DNA of 64,000 bases from NCBI GenBank assembly GCA_002317355.1, contig DCJC01000050.1, positions 20,350 to 84,349 of the forward strand. The letters run 5' to 3'. The notes under the pieces are model-generated. The model was given only the letters and a program-made list of their open reading frames with translations. It searched no databases and was not told the origin of the DNA. Shown here piece by piece: positions 8,306 through 16,710 of this stretch. The stretch comes from Prevotellaceae bacterium UBA1710 (GTDB lineage: Bacteria > Bacteroidota > Bacteroidia > Bacteroidales > Bacteroidaceae). Position numbers and translations under genes: made by a program. Positions within the stretch are counted from its first letter, which is position 1; each line of letters opens with the position of its first letter.

Positions 8306-11299
8306 ATGAAGACGAAAGAATTTTATCTGGTTTTATTAATCCTATTAACCTCAGTTACTTTCACATTTGCTCAGTCAAGCAAGAAGAAAGACAAGAAGAA
8401 GTTAGAACTTTTTGGTTACGTCATCGATGCTAAGACGAAGGCGGGACCTGATAGTGTGTTTGTCACATTGATGCGTGAAGACAGTACCGTTGTCGATACG
8501 ATGACATGTCATAAGTACGAGAAGAGCAGATGGAACATGCGTGACCGTTCATACTACGAACTCCATGTAGCAGCAGACTCTGCCGTTGGCAAATATATCG
8601 TTTCTGCCAAGGCACCTGGCTATTACCCCAACACCATTAATTATGAAGTCAAGAAGGTGGCTCGCAATCGTTGGTTCGAGTTGCCTATGATATATATGCG
8701 CCCACAGAAGGTTGGCGTACCTGATAGCGTCATGCTCGATGAGGTCGTTGTCAAGGCCACAAAGATCAAGATGGTACAGAAGGGAGACACCATCATCTAT
8801 GATGCCTCTGCCTTCCCACTGGAAGAAGGAAGCATGCTCGAGGCATTGGTTCGACAGTTGCCTGGAGCTACCCTCAACAGCGATGGAGAAATCACCGTCA
8901 ATGGCGAGAAGGTGGAAGAACTCACCCTCAATGGCAAGGACTTCTTCAAGGGCAACAAGAAGGTGATGCTCGAGAATCTTCCAAGTTTCACAGTGAAGAA
9001 TATACAGGTGTATCATAAGAGCTCGGAGAAGAGTAAATGGGCTGGTCGAGAGGTTGAGCAGAAGACCTTCACCATGGACGTGCAGCTCAAGCGTCAGTAT
9101 AACAAGGGATTCCTCGGCAATGTGGAAGTCGCAGGAGGAACGGAAGACCGCTACATGGCGCGTCTCTTTGCCCTTCGCTACACCGACTGCTCACGTCTCT
9201 CCGTGTATGCCAACACCAACAACGTGAACGAGAACCGTAAGCCTGGACGTGATGGCGATTGGGATCCATCCAATCAGCCTGAAGGCTCACGCAATACCCG
9301 AAAGGCTGGTATAGACCTCCATATTGAGGAAAAAGAGAGAAGATGGGAGGAGCAGGGCTCTTTGGAGTTCAGTTGGGATAAGTCGGTTGATGATAACACC
9401 AGCAACTCTGAGCAGTTCCTCTCAACTGGAAACACCTTCTCACGCTCTCTCTCCAGCCGAATGTCTCACAGCAAGCGTCTCAACCTGCAGAACACCTTCT
9501 ACGTACGTAAGCCGATGTGGCTCGTCGCTTGGACCCAACTAAGCTATGATGAGAATAATAGCGACCACATGTCGCGTAGCATGCTTGCCGATGCCGAGTT
9601 CAGTCGCTGGGGCAATGTGCAGCAGAGCCTCGATTCTGCCTTCTCTTCACAGCTCAATCCAGAGCTTCAGAAGCAACTCATCAACCGCCGCAAAGATTCA
9701 TCTCTCAGCAACTGGAAGTCATTTTATTTCAACCAGAATGCAAGTTCAATCTTCAAGCTCAGTTCTGGCGATAATATAGAGGTTGGAATAAATGGCGGCT
9801 ACCAGAACGTAGAGGATAAGGCATTCAACCTTCAGGACGTGAACTACTTCCGCACAACTGATAGCGGCGACCTGTTCCAGAATAAATACAACACCTCTCC
9901 AAATCATAGATATAACTATAGCGTTACTGCAGGCTATACCTATAATATGAGTGAGAAAGTGCAGATGGGACTTAATCTTGAATATGGTCAGGAGTATAGC
10001 AAGAACGAGCAGAAATACTTCAATCTTCATGATATCGACGGTTGGGGATTTGGATCAGTTCATCCATTGGGCGACCTGCCAAGCAACTATGATGTCATGC
10101 TCAATACCATTGATGCACAGAATAGCCGTACCACCACTGACATGACAAAATCATTTGACGCGAATTACAGAATCATGTTCCAGCAGTACAATGAGAGATT
10201 TCAGTTCTTCGGCTATATTTTGGGCGCTTTAGGCCAACGAAAACAGCACTACAATTATCAGAGTAAGGTTAATAATACTCTGTTCGACCGAGATTATTTT
10301 AAGTATAGTGCTAATACAATGATCTACTATCGTAATGCAAAGAAGAACTACGGATTCCGGTTTGATGCCCGAATCAATAACTCGCCTGCTAATGTCGGCA
10401 ATATGATTGATGTGAAGAATGATACCGACCCTCTCAACATTCGTCTCGGAAATCCTGACCTCAAGGCTTCAGTCAGCGAGAATCTACATTTCCAGGGCGA
10501 TAAGAGTTGGCAACATGAAGGCGACTCCATCTCTGGCTGGACTAATGTGCGTGCCAGCCTAAATGCCACTCAGAATGCTGTGTCGCAGGGTTTCACTCTC
10601 AACACCACAACGGGTGGACGCACCTATAAGCCAGTCAATGTAGATGGCAACTGGAACTGGGAAGCTGGCTGGGGAGGCGGCTTGGAATTCGGTAAGGGTA
10701 AGTGCTTCACCTTTATCAATGACATCAACTATGCCTTCTCCCAGAATGTTGATATGATAGCTACAGAGGGACAGACAAGTTCTGACATCAGCAAGGTGCA
10801 CAACAATAACTGGACTGAGAACGTCACTCTCGAATTCAAGCAGGGCGACAGCCTCTCTATCGGCCTTAATGGCAGATTCGACTACCGTCACAGCACCTCT
10901 GAAGCTACCACCTTCGCCAATATCGATGCCTACAATTTCTCTTACGGTCTCTCTGGCATATGGAGGGTATTCCGCACAGGCATCAAGATTGCCACCGACC
11001 TTAAGATGTACTCACGCCGTGGCTATGCCTCTGAAGAGTTCAACACCAACAACCTCGTGTGGAATGCATCCATCTCACGTTCATTCTTCAAGAAGAAGCT
11101 CACCGCACGTCTTGAGATGTTCGACATTCTCCACCAACTCACCAACACCAACTTCTATATCAATGGTCAGGGACGCACAGAGACTGTCACCAACACCCTC
11201 CCACGCTATGCCATGCTGCATCTGCAGTGGAGCCTCTCTCCAGTGAAGGAAAAGAAGACAACGCGCACGCTTGATGGTGATGTTGTAATAATAGAATAA
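8306..11299 (+). CDS. Outer-membrane TonB-receptor-like barrel with carboxypeptidase-like regulatory domain
   Basis: 997 residues from ATG 8306. The upstream ATG at 8249 would put a charged tail before the signal peptide (MKTKEFYLVLLILL, cleavage near TFAQ). Order: Lys-rich linker; Ig-like regulatory domain (residues 30-140, FGYVIDAKTKAGPDSVFVTL); LDEVVVKA box; plug-like domain (KGDTIIYDASAF, LVRQLPGATLNSDGEITVNG, KDFFKG) to about residue 260; and a large barrel to the end. This is the OMP_b-brl_3 architecture. No TonB box is obvious and no SusD partner is adjacent. Substrate unknown. The C-terminal tail (DGDVVIIE) extends beyond the last strand. It has its own upstream terminator and appears monocistronic. 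Confidence 0.85.
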   Translation: MKTKEFYLVLLILLTSVTFTFAQSSKKKDKKKLELFGYVIDAKTKAGPDSVFVTLMREDSTVVDTMTCHKYEKSRWNMRDRSYYELHVAADSAVGKYIVSAKAPGYYPNTINYEVKKVARNRWFELPMIYMRPQKVGVPDSVMLDEVVVKATKIKMVQKGDTIIYDASAFPLEEGSMLEALVRQLPGATLNSDGEITVNGEKVEELTLNGKDFFKGNKKVMLENLPSFTVKNIQVYHKSSEKSKWAGREVEQKTFTMDVQLKRQYNKGFLGNVEVAGGTEDRYMARLFALRYTDCSRLSVYANTNNVNENRKPGRDGDWDPSNQPEGSRNTRKAGIDLHIEEKERRWEEQGSLEFSWDKSVDDNTSNSEQFLSTGNTFSRSLSSRMSHSKRLNLQNTFYVRKPMWLVAWTQLSYDENNSDHMSRSMLADAEFSRWGNVQQSLDSAFSSQLNPELQKQLINRRKDSSLSNWKSFYFNQNASSIFKLSSGDNIEVGINGGYQNVEDKAFNLQDVNYFRTTDSGDLFQNKYNTSPNHRYNYSVTAGYTYNMSEKVQMGLNLEYGQEYSKNEQKYFNLHDIDGWGFGSVHPLGDLPSNYDVMLNTIDAQNSRTTTDMTKSFDANYRIMFQQYNERFQFFGYILGALGQRKQHYNYQSKVNNTLFDRDYFKYSANTMIYYRNAKKNYGFRFDARINNSPANVGNMIDVKNDTDPLNIRLGNPDLKASVSENLHFQGDKSWQHEGDSISGWTNVRASLNATQNAVSQGFTLNTTTGGRTYKPVNVDGNWNWEAGWGGGLEFGKGKCFTFINDINYAFSQNVDMIATEGQTSSDISKVHNNNWTENVTLEFKQGDSLSIGLNGRFDYRHSTSEATTFANIDAYNFSYGLSGIWRVFRTGIKIATDLKMYSRRGYASEEFNTNNLVWNASISRSFFKKKLTARLEMFDILHQLTNTNFYINGQGRTETVTNTLPRYAMLHLQWSLSPVKEKKTTRTLDGDVVIIE

Positions 11300-11411
11300 A
11301 GCTTAGCCTGCATAATTCATGTAGGAATTGATAATTAAGAGTTTGCAAAATATCCATCAAATATTATTCGGATTGTATTGCTCGCGCAAATTAATCATTA
11401 TCAATTATAAA

Positions 11412-11576
11412 TTAACGTGAGTTCGACGAATTCGTTAGTCACTTGATTGATGAGCCCCGAAGTGGGCGACGCCTAAAAGGGCTGTCCTTTTAGGTGTCGT
11501 CTTCTTCGGGGCTCGTACATCACAATTCTTATTTTGCTGGATACCAAAAGATTAGAATTCATCGAACTCACGTTAA
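11412..11576. mobile_element. MITE-like palindromic element, copy 1 (165 bp)
   Basis: Terminal inverted repeats of 22 bases match at 21 positions: TTAACGTGAGTTCGACGAATTC at the left, and its inverse with one change (ATC for GTC) at the right. Inside are nested arms: GAGCCCCGAAG against CTTCGGGGCTC and CCTAAAAGG against CCTTTTAGG. A second, shorter copy is at 15924-16059. No coding capacity. It lies between the barrel gene and the DUF3987 cluster and could also act as a bidirectional terminator. Confidence 0.8.
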
Positions 11577-11610
11577 TCCTTAGTCCCTAATCCCTAATCT
11601 ACTCTAAAAT

Positions 11611-11638
11611 CCTTATTGTTACCTGTTACTTGTTACCG
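11611..11638 (-). repeat. Dispersed GTAACAAGTAACAGG repeat, copy 1
   Basis: On the minus strand this reads CGGTAACAAGTAACAGGTAA then CAATAAGG. Its first bases encode the last residues (Gly-Asn-Lys, TAA) of the 165-residue gene, so the repeat overlaps a stop codon. Confidence 0.8.
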
Positions 11639-12123
11639 AGGCATTCTTCCCAGCGCTTCACCACATAGACGTACTGACTCCTGTACTTCCTGCGAGCCTT
11701 CTTTTGGGCATCTGGAATCTTTACATCTGTTTTCATACCCTCCAATTGGGCATCGTCAATACTGAGATATAGGTTTTGCAGGCTCTTGATGCTACGGCTC
11801 AAAGCCGGGCGATCACTTATCACCGAGTTTCCGAGATTACAGACCACACGTTTTATGAAACCAGTACAGTTGTCATCCATACCTTTTTCCACCAAATAGT
11901 AGATATATATCATCGCCCAAAGGAGTGTTTTGCTAATCCTCTTTTTGGGGGCAAGCTCGTAATCCGTATGTTTGCCGGGAATAGGATGATAGTACATCTC
12001 AACCATGGCCATGCTACGACGGATGAAGTCCTCTTCACACTCTGCAGTATGAAAAGGATTCTTCTCCGGACGCCCGACAGGTCTTTTCTGTCGAGGCTCA
12101 AATATGTCATCTTCCCACTCCAC
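11626..12123 (-). CDS. Uncharacterised basic protein with AT-hook-like segment
   Basis: 165 residues, from a GTG at 12123 that is 3 bases after the stop of the preceding gene, so it is probably translationally coupled to it. The N-terminus carries KRPVGRPEKN, an AT-hook-like R-G-R-P core that can bind the minor groove. The rest is helical and basic (KKRISKTLLWAMIYIYYLVEKG, KKARRKYRSQYVYVVKRWEE). I do not recognise the family. Its last codons come from a dispersed repeat, so the C-terminus may have been altered by repeat insertion. A DNA-associated role is inferred only from the AT-hook-like motif and the neighbouring DUF3987 protein. Confidence 0.6.
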   Translation of the reverse strand: MEWEDDIFEPRQKRPVGRPEKNPFHTAECEEDFIRRSMAMVEMYYHPIPGKHTDYELAPKKRISKTLLWAMIYIYYLVEKGMDDNCTGFIKRVVCNLGNSVISDRPALSRSIKSLQNLYLSIDDAQLEGMKTDVKIPDAQKKARRKYRSQYVYVVKRWEECLGNK

Positions 12124-12126
12124 GCC

Positions 12127-13161
12127 TTATTCTGTTTTATCTTCGTCCGACTCTTCGTTCAACTCATCATCGTCCCAATCATCCAACTCATCATCGTCCC
12201 AATCATCAAAAAAATCTGCATAATCATCGGTGTAGTTTTCCTGTTCCTCTGTGAACAATGACATACCGAGAATATCGAGGGCGATGATGTACTCGGTGCT
12301 TCTCATGTTTGGCGACTTAACGTCATACTTTTCCTTCAGTTCATAAACCTTTGCCCAGAGAGCCTTCAGATGTTCCCTCTCAGGATGGCGCTCGCCAATA
12401 GTCCAGTTCTCTCTGATCCATGCAGCCAACTCACGTGCCATGAGCACCTGCTGATAGCGGAACATCCTGTCGATGAAAGTGTCCATAGCGTCATAGAGCG
12501 ATAGCTCGAGCATATCCATACCCATGAGCTTTCCTATCTTCATGTGGTTCTCCGTAGTCCATAGATTATCGGCACACTCGCCTATGGCAGCGATCAATTT
12601 ATTTGTGTCCTTCTCTGATCTACGCCATTTTGAATTTACGGCATAGAAGAAATTCTCTGTAATCTCAGTGCGAGCCACGGCGGTGTAGTTCTCCTCATCG
12701 TTCGCCATCAGCTGATGGATGTCATATACGATGGCAGCAGAAAGGTTAGGCCATTTGCAGCCGATGATGAATTTATACAACTCCTTGTTGTCCATACTGC
12801 TCTCGCCGTTTTGCATATTCCAAGGCCATGCCGTCCAGTCTATCCTCTTGGCACGGAACAGTGGATAGCACAGATCCTTCAGATCCATAAAGAAACTGAA
12901 ACGCACGCGCTCGCTGTCGCTCAGGGCATTGATAGCCGCAAGGTTGCGACACTCTTCCACATTTTCAGGAATATCGAATAGCTCAAGCGTATATTCTGAA
13001 TTGTCGTTGTATCTGCCGTCATAGAACATCTCGTCATTGGCTGTCTGCATCAGAAGGTTGCGATAGTCCTCGCTATCCCTTTCTGGGAGATTGTCGAAAT
13101 CTACTTTCTCGATAGCCCACTCGAAGTGTTCCAGTATGTTTTTTAATATGTTTTTTTCCAT
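12127..13161 (-). CDS. Uncharacterised protein with duplicated acidic C-terminal tail
   Basis: 344 residues from ATG 13161, which has an AGGAG ribosome site 8-12 bases upstream. The ATG at 13242 lies in the promoter and is rejected. The body is helical with many Trp and acidic residues (WTAWPWNMQNGESSMDNKEL, TEITENFFYAVNSKWRRSEK). The last 35 residues are almost wholly Asp/Glu/Trp with a direct duplication of DDWDDDEL, reflecting a 24-base tandem repeat in the DNA at about 12162-12209. Such tails can mimic DNA or bind basic proteins; here that is speculation. I do not recognise the family. It has its own promoter and is followed 3 bases later by the AT-hook-like gene. Confidence 0.65.
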   Translation of the reverse strand: MEKNILKNILEHFEWAIEKVDFDNLPERDSEDYRNLLMQTANDEMFYDGRYNDNSEYTLELFDIPENVEECRNLAAINALSDSERVRFSFFMDLKDLCYPLFRAKRIDWTAWPWNMQNGESSMDNKELYKFIIGCKWPNLSAAIVYDIHQLMANDEENYTAVARTEITENFFYAVNSKWRRSEKDTNKLIAAIGECADNLWTTENHMKIGKLMGMDMLELSLYDAMDTFIDRMFRYQQVLMARELAAWIRENWTIGERHPEREHLKALWAKVYELKEKYDVKSPNMRSTEYIIALDILGMSLFTEEQENYTDDYADFFDDWDDDELDDWDDDELNEESDEDKTE

Positions 13162-13214
13162 TTTTTGTACTCCTGTTGATATTTGATAGGGAGGTGCAGA
13201 AACGCTCCTGCTTG

Positions 13215-13245
13215 CAAAGTTACCAATATTCCTGCACCCCACAAA
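13215..13245 (-). promoter_or_regulatory. Promoter of the 344-residue gene
   Basis: On the minus strand TTTG (13245-13242), 19 bases, then TAACTTTG (13222-13215): an exact Bacteroidales promoter. It shows that this gene is transcribed separately from the DUF3987 gene upstream. Confidence 0.75.
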
Positions 13246-13265
13246 ATTTATTCTACACTATTTTT

Positions 13266-13293
13266 CTTATTGTTACTTGTTACCTGTTACCGA
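13266..13293 (-). repeat. Dispersed GTAACA repeat, copy 2
   Basis: Minus strand: GGTAACAGGTAACAAGTAAC then AATAAG, five bases after the stop of the DUF3987 gene. The order of the AAG and AGG units is swapped relative to most other copies. Confidence 0.75.
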
Positions 13294-13298
13294 TGCCT

Positions 13299-15563
13299 CT
13301 ATGCCACCAGCTGCATCACCTTCTCGTAGCAACCTTCAGACACCTTTCGGATAAGCCCTTCAGCCACCCATCGGCTTATCACCATCTTCACGTTGGTGCT
13401 GTCGCCATTCTGCGCACGGAGAGCAATGAGTTCCTGTACGCTGAAGTGGTCAGGGAGGATGGAGAACAGCTTCTTGTTCTTGGTCATGCGACTCTGCTTC
13501 TGCATGAGCGAGTTGTCGATGTCGTTGATGTCCTCGTAGTCCTTGCCACAGAAGGTGTAAACGCCAAGCCGGTGAGCCTCGGCTGTCCACTTCACCACCT
13601 TTGCTATCTCGCGAATCTGCTTCTCGTCAGTAGGACAACCGCGAAGGAACCACTGCAGCACACCAGTGCGCATAGCCACCACGAGGGCACGCTTGCCAAG
13701 GTCATACCACACCTCATCAGGATTCTCGTCGTCTTCCTTGTCCCACTTGTTCTTGAGCATCATGATGGTTTTCTCGAGCCATGGCAGTTGCACCTTCTTG
13801 CCATCCTTGCCAGCAGCAGAAAGAGCGTCACACTTCTCGTCAAGCTGTGCCTGCTCTATTTCCGTAAGACTCTCGTAGTGCGGAAATCCCTTCATTCTTA
13901 CCGATGGCATGAATGCGAAGAGTACACGGTTGTTCAGTCCACCCTCAGGGTTGTTGTAGAACTTATGCATACCGCCTGGAGTACCGCAATAGAGGCAGTT
14001 GAGATAGATAGGAATGCGGATGTTGCGTGTGAGTCGGCTCTTGCTCTCCTTGCCACCGATAGCGTTGTCGAAAGCCTTGCAGAGAAGGTCGTCGTTGTCG
14101 CCATATACCGTCTTCTTCGCCTTCGACAGTCGTGCCACCTCCTCAGTAAACTGAATGGCATGCTCTCCCTCGAGATTATCGAGATACTCAAGCATCTGAC
14201 TTGTCGTGATGTCATCGCCGAAGAGCTTCACACGTGGACGAGGATCGTCTGGCTTCTCCGAGTCATCGCTTGCCTTGTTGCAGATGGCGAGATACTCGTC
14301 AGCCTTATGTCGCTCCAGTGCGTCTTCTACCTGCTGTCGCTTTGTCATGAGGTTGAAGAGATGTGCTGCGTAAGCCTTGCCGCTACTGCTCTTGCCCACC
14401 ACGGCTGTCTGAAACGAGAGTGAGTTCTCACGACCATCCATGTAGTCGAAGCGGATGTGAGTGCCATACACGCCCCAGATTGGCAGCATCGCCATGAACA
14501 CCTGCGAACGGAGATGCTTTGGGTAGTGCGAGAGAATCATCTCCTCTACGGCAGACACTCTCGGAAGCCTTGGCAGCTGGATGTCGTTTTCGGCAGTAGC
14601 ACCACTCACGTTCTTCAGTTCGTTTATCACGCCTCTCATCACGGGAGTAATGGTGCGGCCGTTGGTGGCAAGCGCATTGCTGATGGTTCGGCGAACCTCT
14701 GCGTCAGGAAGGCTGGAGAAGTAAGGTGCCACGAGCATGTAGAGCGTCTGGAAGTTGTAGCCGCAGATGTGGCGAAGCTCACGCACAAGGATGTAGAGGT
14801 CGTCATTGCGCTCACCTTCGCGAGGCTCTCCCTGAGTGGCTATGCGACGAAGCAGCGCCTCGATGATAGTGCTGTAGCTGATGCCCTGATAGCTGAAGTT
14901 GGCTGCAACGTTCTTTGAAGGTATGCTGTCCTCCTTACCCTTTGCACTTTCCTCCTTACTCTCAGTACTATCTACATTACTCTTTACACTTTCTACTTTA
15001 CACTCTTCACTATTGAAGAGTTTGTCGTTGTCCACGAAGAGCATATAGTCCTTGCTTGGGAGGAATGACACGCGAGACAGATCCTTGATCTTGCGGTCGG
15101 CAAACTGGCTCATGCCAAACATTGCTGCAAGCCTCTCCTGGCACTGGGTGATTCGCTCACCTTCAGGAAGGATAGTCACCAGACGGAGTCCTTCGCCACG
15201 AGGAGTGACATGAGCAAGCACGATGCCCAGTTCTGCTTCCTTGCCGGCTATCTTCTCCTCGTAGAACTTGCGAGGCTCCACAGGCATGTGGTCCCAGTCA
15301 TGCAGGCAGAATCCGCTCGCGATGGCAGTCTCAGCCGTTGGGCGTACGCCATCCTCTGGCATCTGGCAAGCAAAGAGCACCACAGGCAGATTGCTCTTCA
15401 GCCTTGACTTCATCTCCTGGTCAGTTTCTGCCTCAATGCGAGACATGATGGTGCTCACTTCGCTTGAAGTAGTGAGAGTCTCAAGAGCCTCAGGAGTAAG
15501 GCGCTTCATGGTCTTGCTTCTGCAAGAGTCCATGTAACCGATTTGTGTAATTCTTTTTATCAT
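13299..15563 (-). CDS. VirE-N (BT4734-like) plus DUF3987 primase/helicase-like protein
   Basis: 754 residues. The N-terminal 180 residues (ETLTTSSEVSTIMSRIEAET, LPVVLFACQMPEDGVRPTAE, PRGEGLRLVTILPEGERITQ) match the BT4734/VirE-N primase-like domain. A helical linker follows. A DUF3987 helicase-like ATPase begins near residue 320 with a Walker A VVGKSSSGKA near 387 and acidic IQFTEEVARL further on. The C-terminal 60 residues look like a winged helix (FSVQELIALRAQNGDSTNVK). The family is common on Bacteroidales phage-like and mobile DNA. A Ser/Glu/Lys-rich stretch at residues about 185-215 comes from a short AGTAAAGAGT-type DNA repeat inserted in frame. Start chosen at the only ATG near the promoter at 15607-15637. 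Confidence 0.8.
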   Translation of the reverse strand: MIKRITQIGYMDSCRSKTMKRLTPEALETLTTSSEVSTIMSRIEAETDQEMKSRLKSNLPVVLFACQMPEDGVRPTAETAIASGFCLHDWDHMPVEPRKFYEEKIAGKEAELGIVLAHVTPRGEGLRLVTILPEGERITQCQERLAAMFGMSQFADRKIKDLSRVSFLPSKDYMLFVDNDKLFNSEECKVESVKSNVDSTESKEESAKGKEDSIPSKNVAANFSYQGISYSTIIEALLRRIATQGEPREGERNDDLYILVRELRHICGYNFQTLYMLVAPYFSSLPDAEVRRTISNALATNGRTITPVMRGVINELKNVSGATAENDIQLPRLPRVSAVEEMILSHYPKHLRSQVFMAMLPIWGVYGTHIRFDYMDGRENSLSFQTAVVGKSSSGKAYAAHLFNLMTKRQQVEDALERHKADEYLAICNKASDDSEKPDDPRPRVKLFGDDITTSQMLEYLDNLEGEHAIQFTEEVARLSKAKKTVYGDNDDLLCKAFDNAIGGKESKSRLTRNIRIPIYLNCLYCGTPGGMHKFYNNPEGGLNNRVLFAFMPSVRMKGFPHYESLTEIEQAQLDEKCDALSAAGKDGKKVQLPWLEKTIMMLKNKWDKEDDENPDEVWYDLGKRALVVAMRTGVLQWFLRGCPTDEKQIREIAKVVKWTAEAHRLGVYTFCGKDYEDINDIDNSLMQKQSRMTKNKKLFSILPDHFSVQELIALRAQNGDSTNVKMVISRWVAEGLIRKVSEGCYEKVMQLVA

Positions 15564-15606
15564 GTGAATTTCTTTTTATTGAGCCCCTTGGGCCCGTTGT
15601 TGATTA

Positions 15607-15637
15607 CAAAGTTACAACAAATTTTTCTTACCTCCAA
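15607..15637 (-). promoter_or_regulatory. Promoter of the DUF3987 gene
   Basis: Minus strand TTGG (15637-15634), 19 bases, TAACTTTG (15614-15607). Transcription would start near 15600, about 40 bases before the ATG at 15563. Confidence 0.65.
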
Positions 15638-15656
15638 GACTTTTCTTCGTGTGCAT

Positions 15657-15712
15657 AATTAGTGTGTTATTCTTTATAATTAGTGTGTTAAGTTGCTTGA
15701 ATTAGTGTGTTA
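15657..15712 (-). repeat. Three direct repeats TAACACACTAATT upstream of DUF3987 promoter
   Basis: Plus strand AATTAGTGTGTTA is repeated exactly at 15657, 15678 and 15700, a spacing of 21-22 bases or two helical turns. The repeats sit just upstream of the DUF3987 promoter. Binding sites for a regulator or replication-type iterons are both possible. Confidence 0.7.
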
Positions 15713-15812
15713 TCTTTTGTACTTAAATTGCTATTATGCGCGCGTATATTTTCGTTTGGGCAGAATTACGCAATCAGCCTGTCTGGAATAGTTCTTTGCT
15801 CGGAGGAACTGG

Positions 15813-15916
15813 CTCTTACGTGACTCTTACCTTCCTCTTACGTGACTCTTACCTTCCTCTTACCTGCAGTAAGAAAAAAGTAAGGCTTAAGTAAGCCTAC
15901 GGTAAAAGGGAGGTAA
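15813..15916. repeat. 22-bp tandem repeat and opposed CTTAC/GTAAG array
   Basis: CTCTTACGTGACTCTTACCTTC occurs twice in tandem (15813-15834, 15835-15856), then partially. It is followed by GTAAG words in the opposite sense (15869-15916) including GGCTTAAGTAAGCC, giving an overall dyad. No coding signal. Confidence 0.7.
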
Positions 15917-15923
15917 GTGTAAA

Positions 15924-16059
15924 TTAACGTGAGTTCGACAAATTCGTTAGTCGCTTGATTGATGAGCCCTTTTAGGTATCGCCACCTTCGGGGCTCGCCC
16001 ATCACGGAATTCTTATTGATTGAAAAACAAATATTTAGAATTCGTCGAACTCACGTTAA
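15924..16059. mobile_element. MITE-like palindromic element, copy 2 (136 bp)
   Basis: It has the same 22-base terminal inverted repeats as copy 1 (TTAACGTGAGTTCGACAAATTC at the left, GAATTCGTCGAACTCACGTTAA at the right) and the same flanking interior (GTTAGTC, CTTGATTGATGAGCCC). It lacks about 29 bases of the left inner arm, so it is an internal deletion derivative. With copy 1 it brackets the three-gene DUF3987 cluster. Confidence 0.8.
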
Positions 16060-16080
16060 ATTAGGTTGTATAGTCAAGCA

Positions 16081-16105
16081 GTAACAAGTAACAGGTAACA
16101 ATAAG
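16081..16105 (+). repeat. Dispersed GTAACA repeat, copy 3
   Basis: GTAACAAGTAACAGGTAACA then ATAAG, 22 bases after the MITE-like element. No gene ends here, unlike most copies. Confidence 0.8.
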
Positions 16106-16346
16106 AAAATGAGGGAGTGTACTTAGCCTGATTTTATAATCTATATATAATTATGTAGGCCGAACAACCAGAAACAAGCCGGAATAACCGCCAGTAAAGT
16201 ACTGATAATCAGTAATGACGAAAATTTAACACTTGGAAGTTAATATTTGGTAATGTCGGTGTTTAAGGCTAATTTTGCAACGTATTTCTACCGCGGAGTA
16301 TTTCCATAAAGGCGGTTGTGAAACAAGTTCGGAGGATTCCCATTCA

Positions 16347-16627
16347 GTTGACAATGGTTGACGCGAGGGAACAGCGAAGAAATAGTTGAAAACTTCCAGT
16401 AGAGGAAATACTCCAATATGTGACTTGGTGAAGTCTGTTGACAATGGTGATGATACGTTGACGATGATTGACTAGTGTCTCATGCTTCCTGTATTATAGT
16501 CGAAGCTATGACACTTTGAAAAGTTGACAATAGGGAACGAAGAAGAATTATGAGAGACAGAATGGGAACTTGCCGTCGAAAGTTTCGATGATCTTGTTCA
16601 CAAATGAATTTTCTTCCCTTAGTTGAC
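16347..16627 (+). repeat. Six GTTGAC direct repeats in the gap before the mobile-element core
   Basis: GTTGACAATGG occurs at 16347 and 16437, GTTGACAAT at 16523, and shorter GTTGAC words at 16357, 16457 and 16622, all on the same strand. The 600-base gap has no credible gene. Spaced direct repeats near an integrase gene resemble arm-type recombinase or excisionase sites at an element end; this is an inference. Confidence 0.5.
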
Positions 16628-16710
16628 ATCGGTAGACAACCGTTTACCTATAGTTACACATGCGGTGGAATACATTTTTGAGAAAATCGTCAAACCAAAA
16701 ATGTATAGAC

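Noticed and set aside
13162..13242. N-terminal extension of the 344-residue gene
   Set aside because: Contains the gene's own promoter; ATG 13161 has a good ribosome site.
13176..14423. 415-codon open frame on the plus strand
   Set aside because: Antisense to the DUF3987 gene; composition rich in His/Leu/Val without family features, while the minus strand encodes clear domains.
16226..16444. 72-codon minus-strand frame upstream of the mobile-element core
   Set aside because: Covers the GTTGAC repeat region; no ribosome site or family resemblance.
16060..16710. tRNA gene as integration target
   Set aside because: Looked for cloverleaf arms and a TTCGA-containing T loop near the integrase; none found there or elsewhere in the window.
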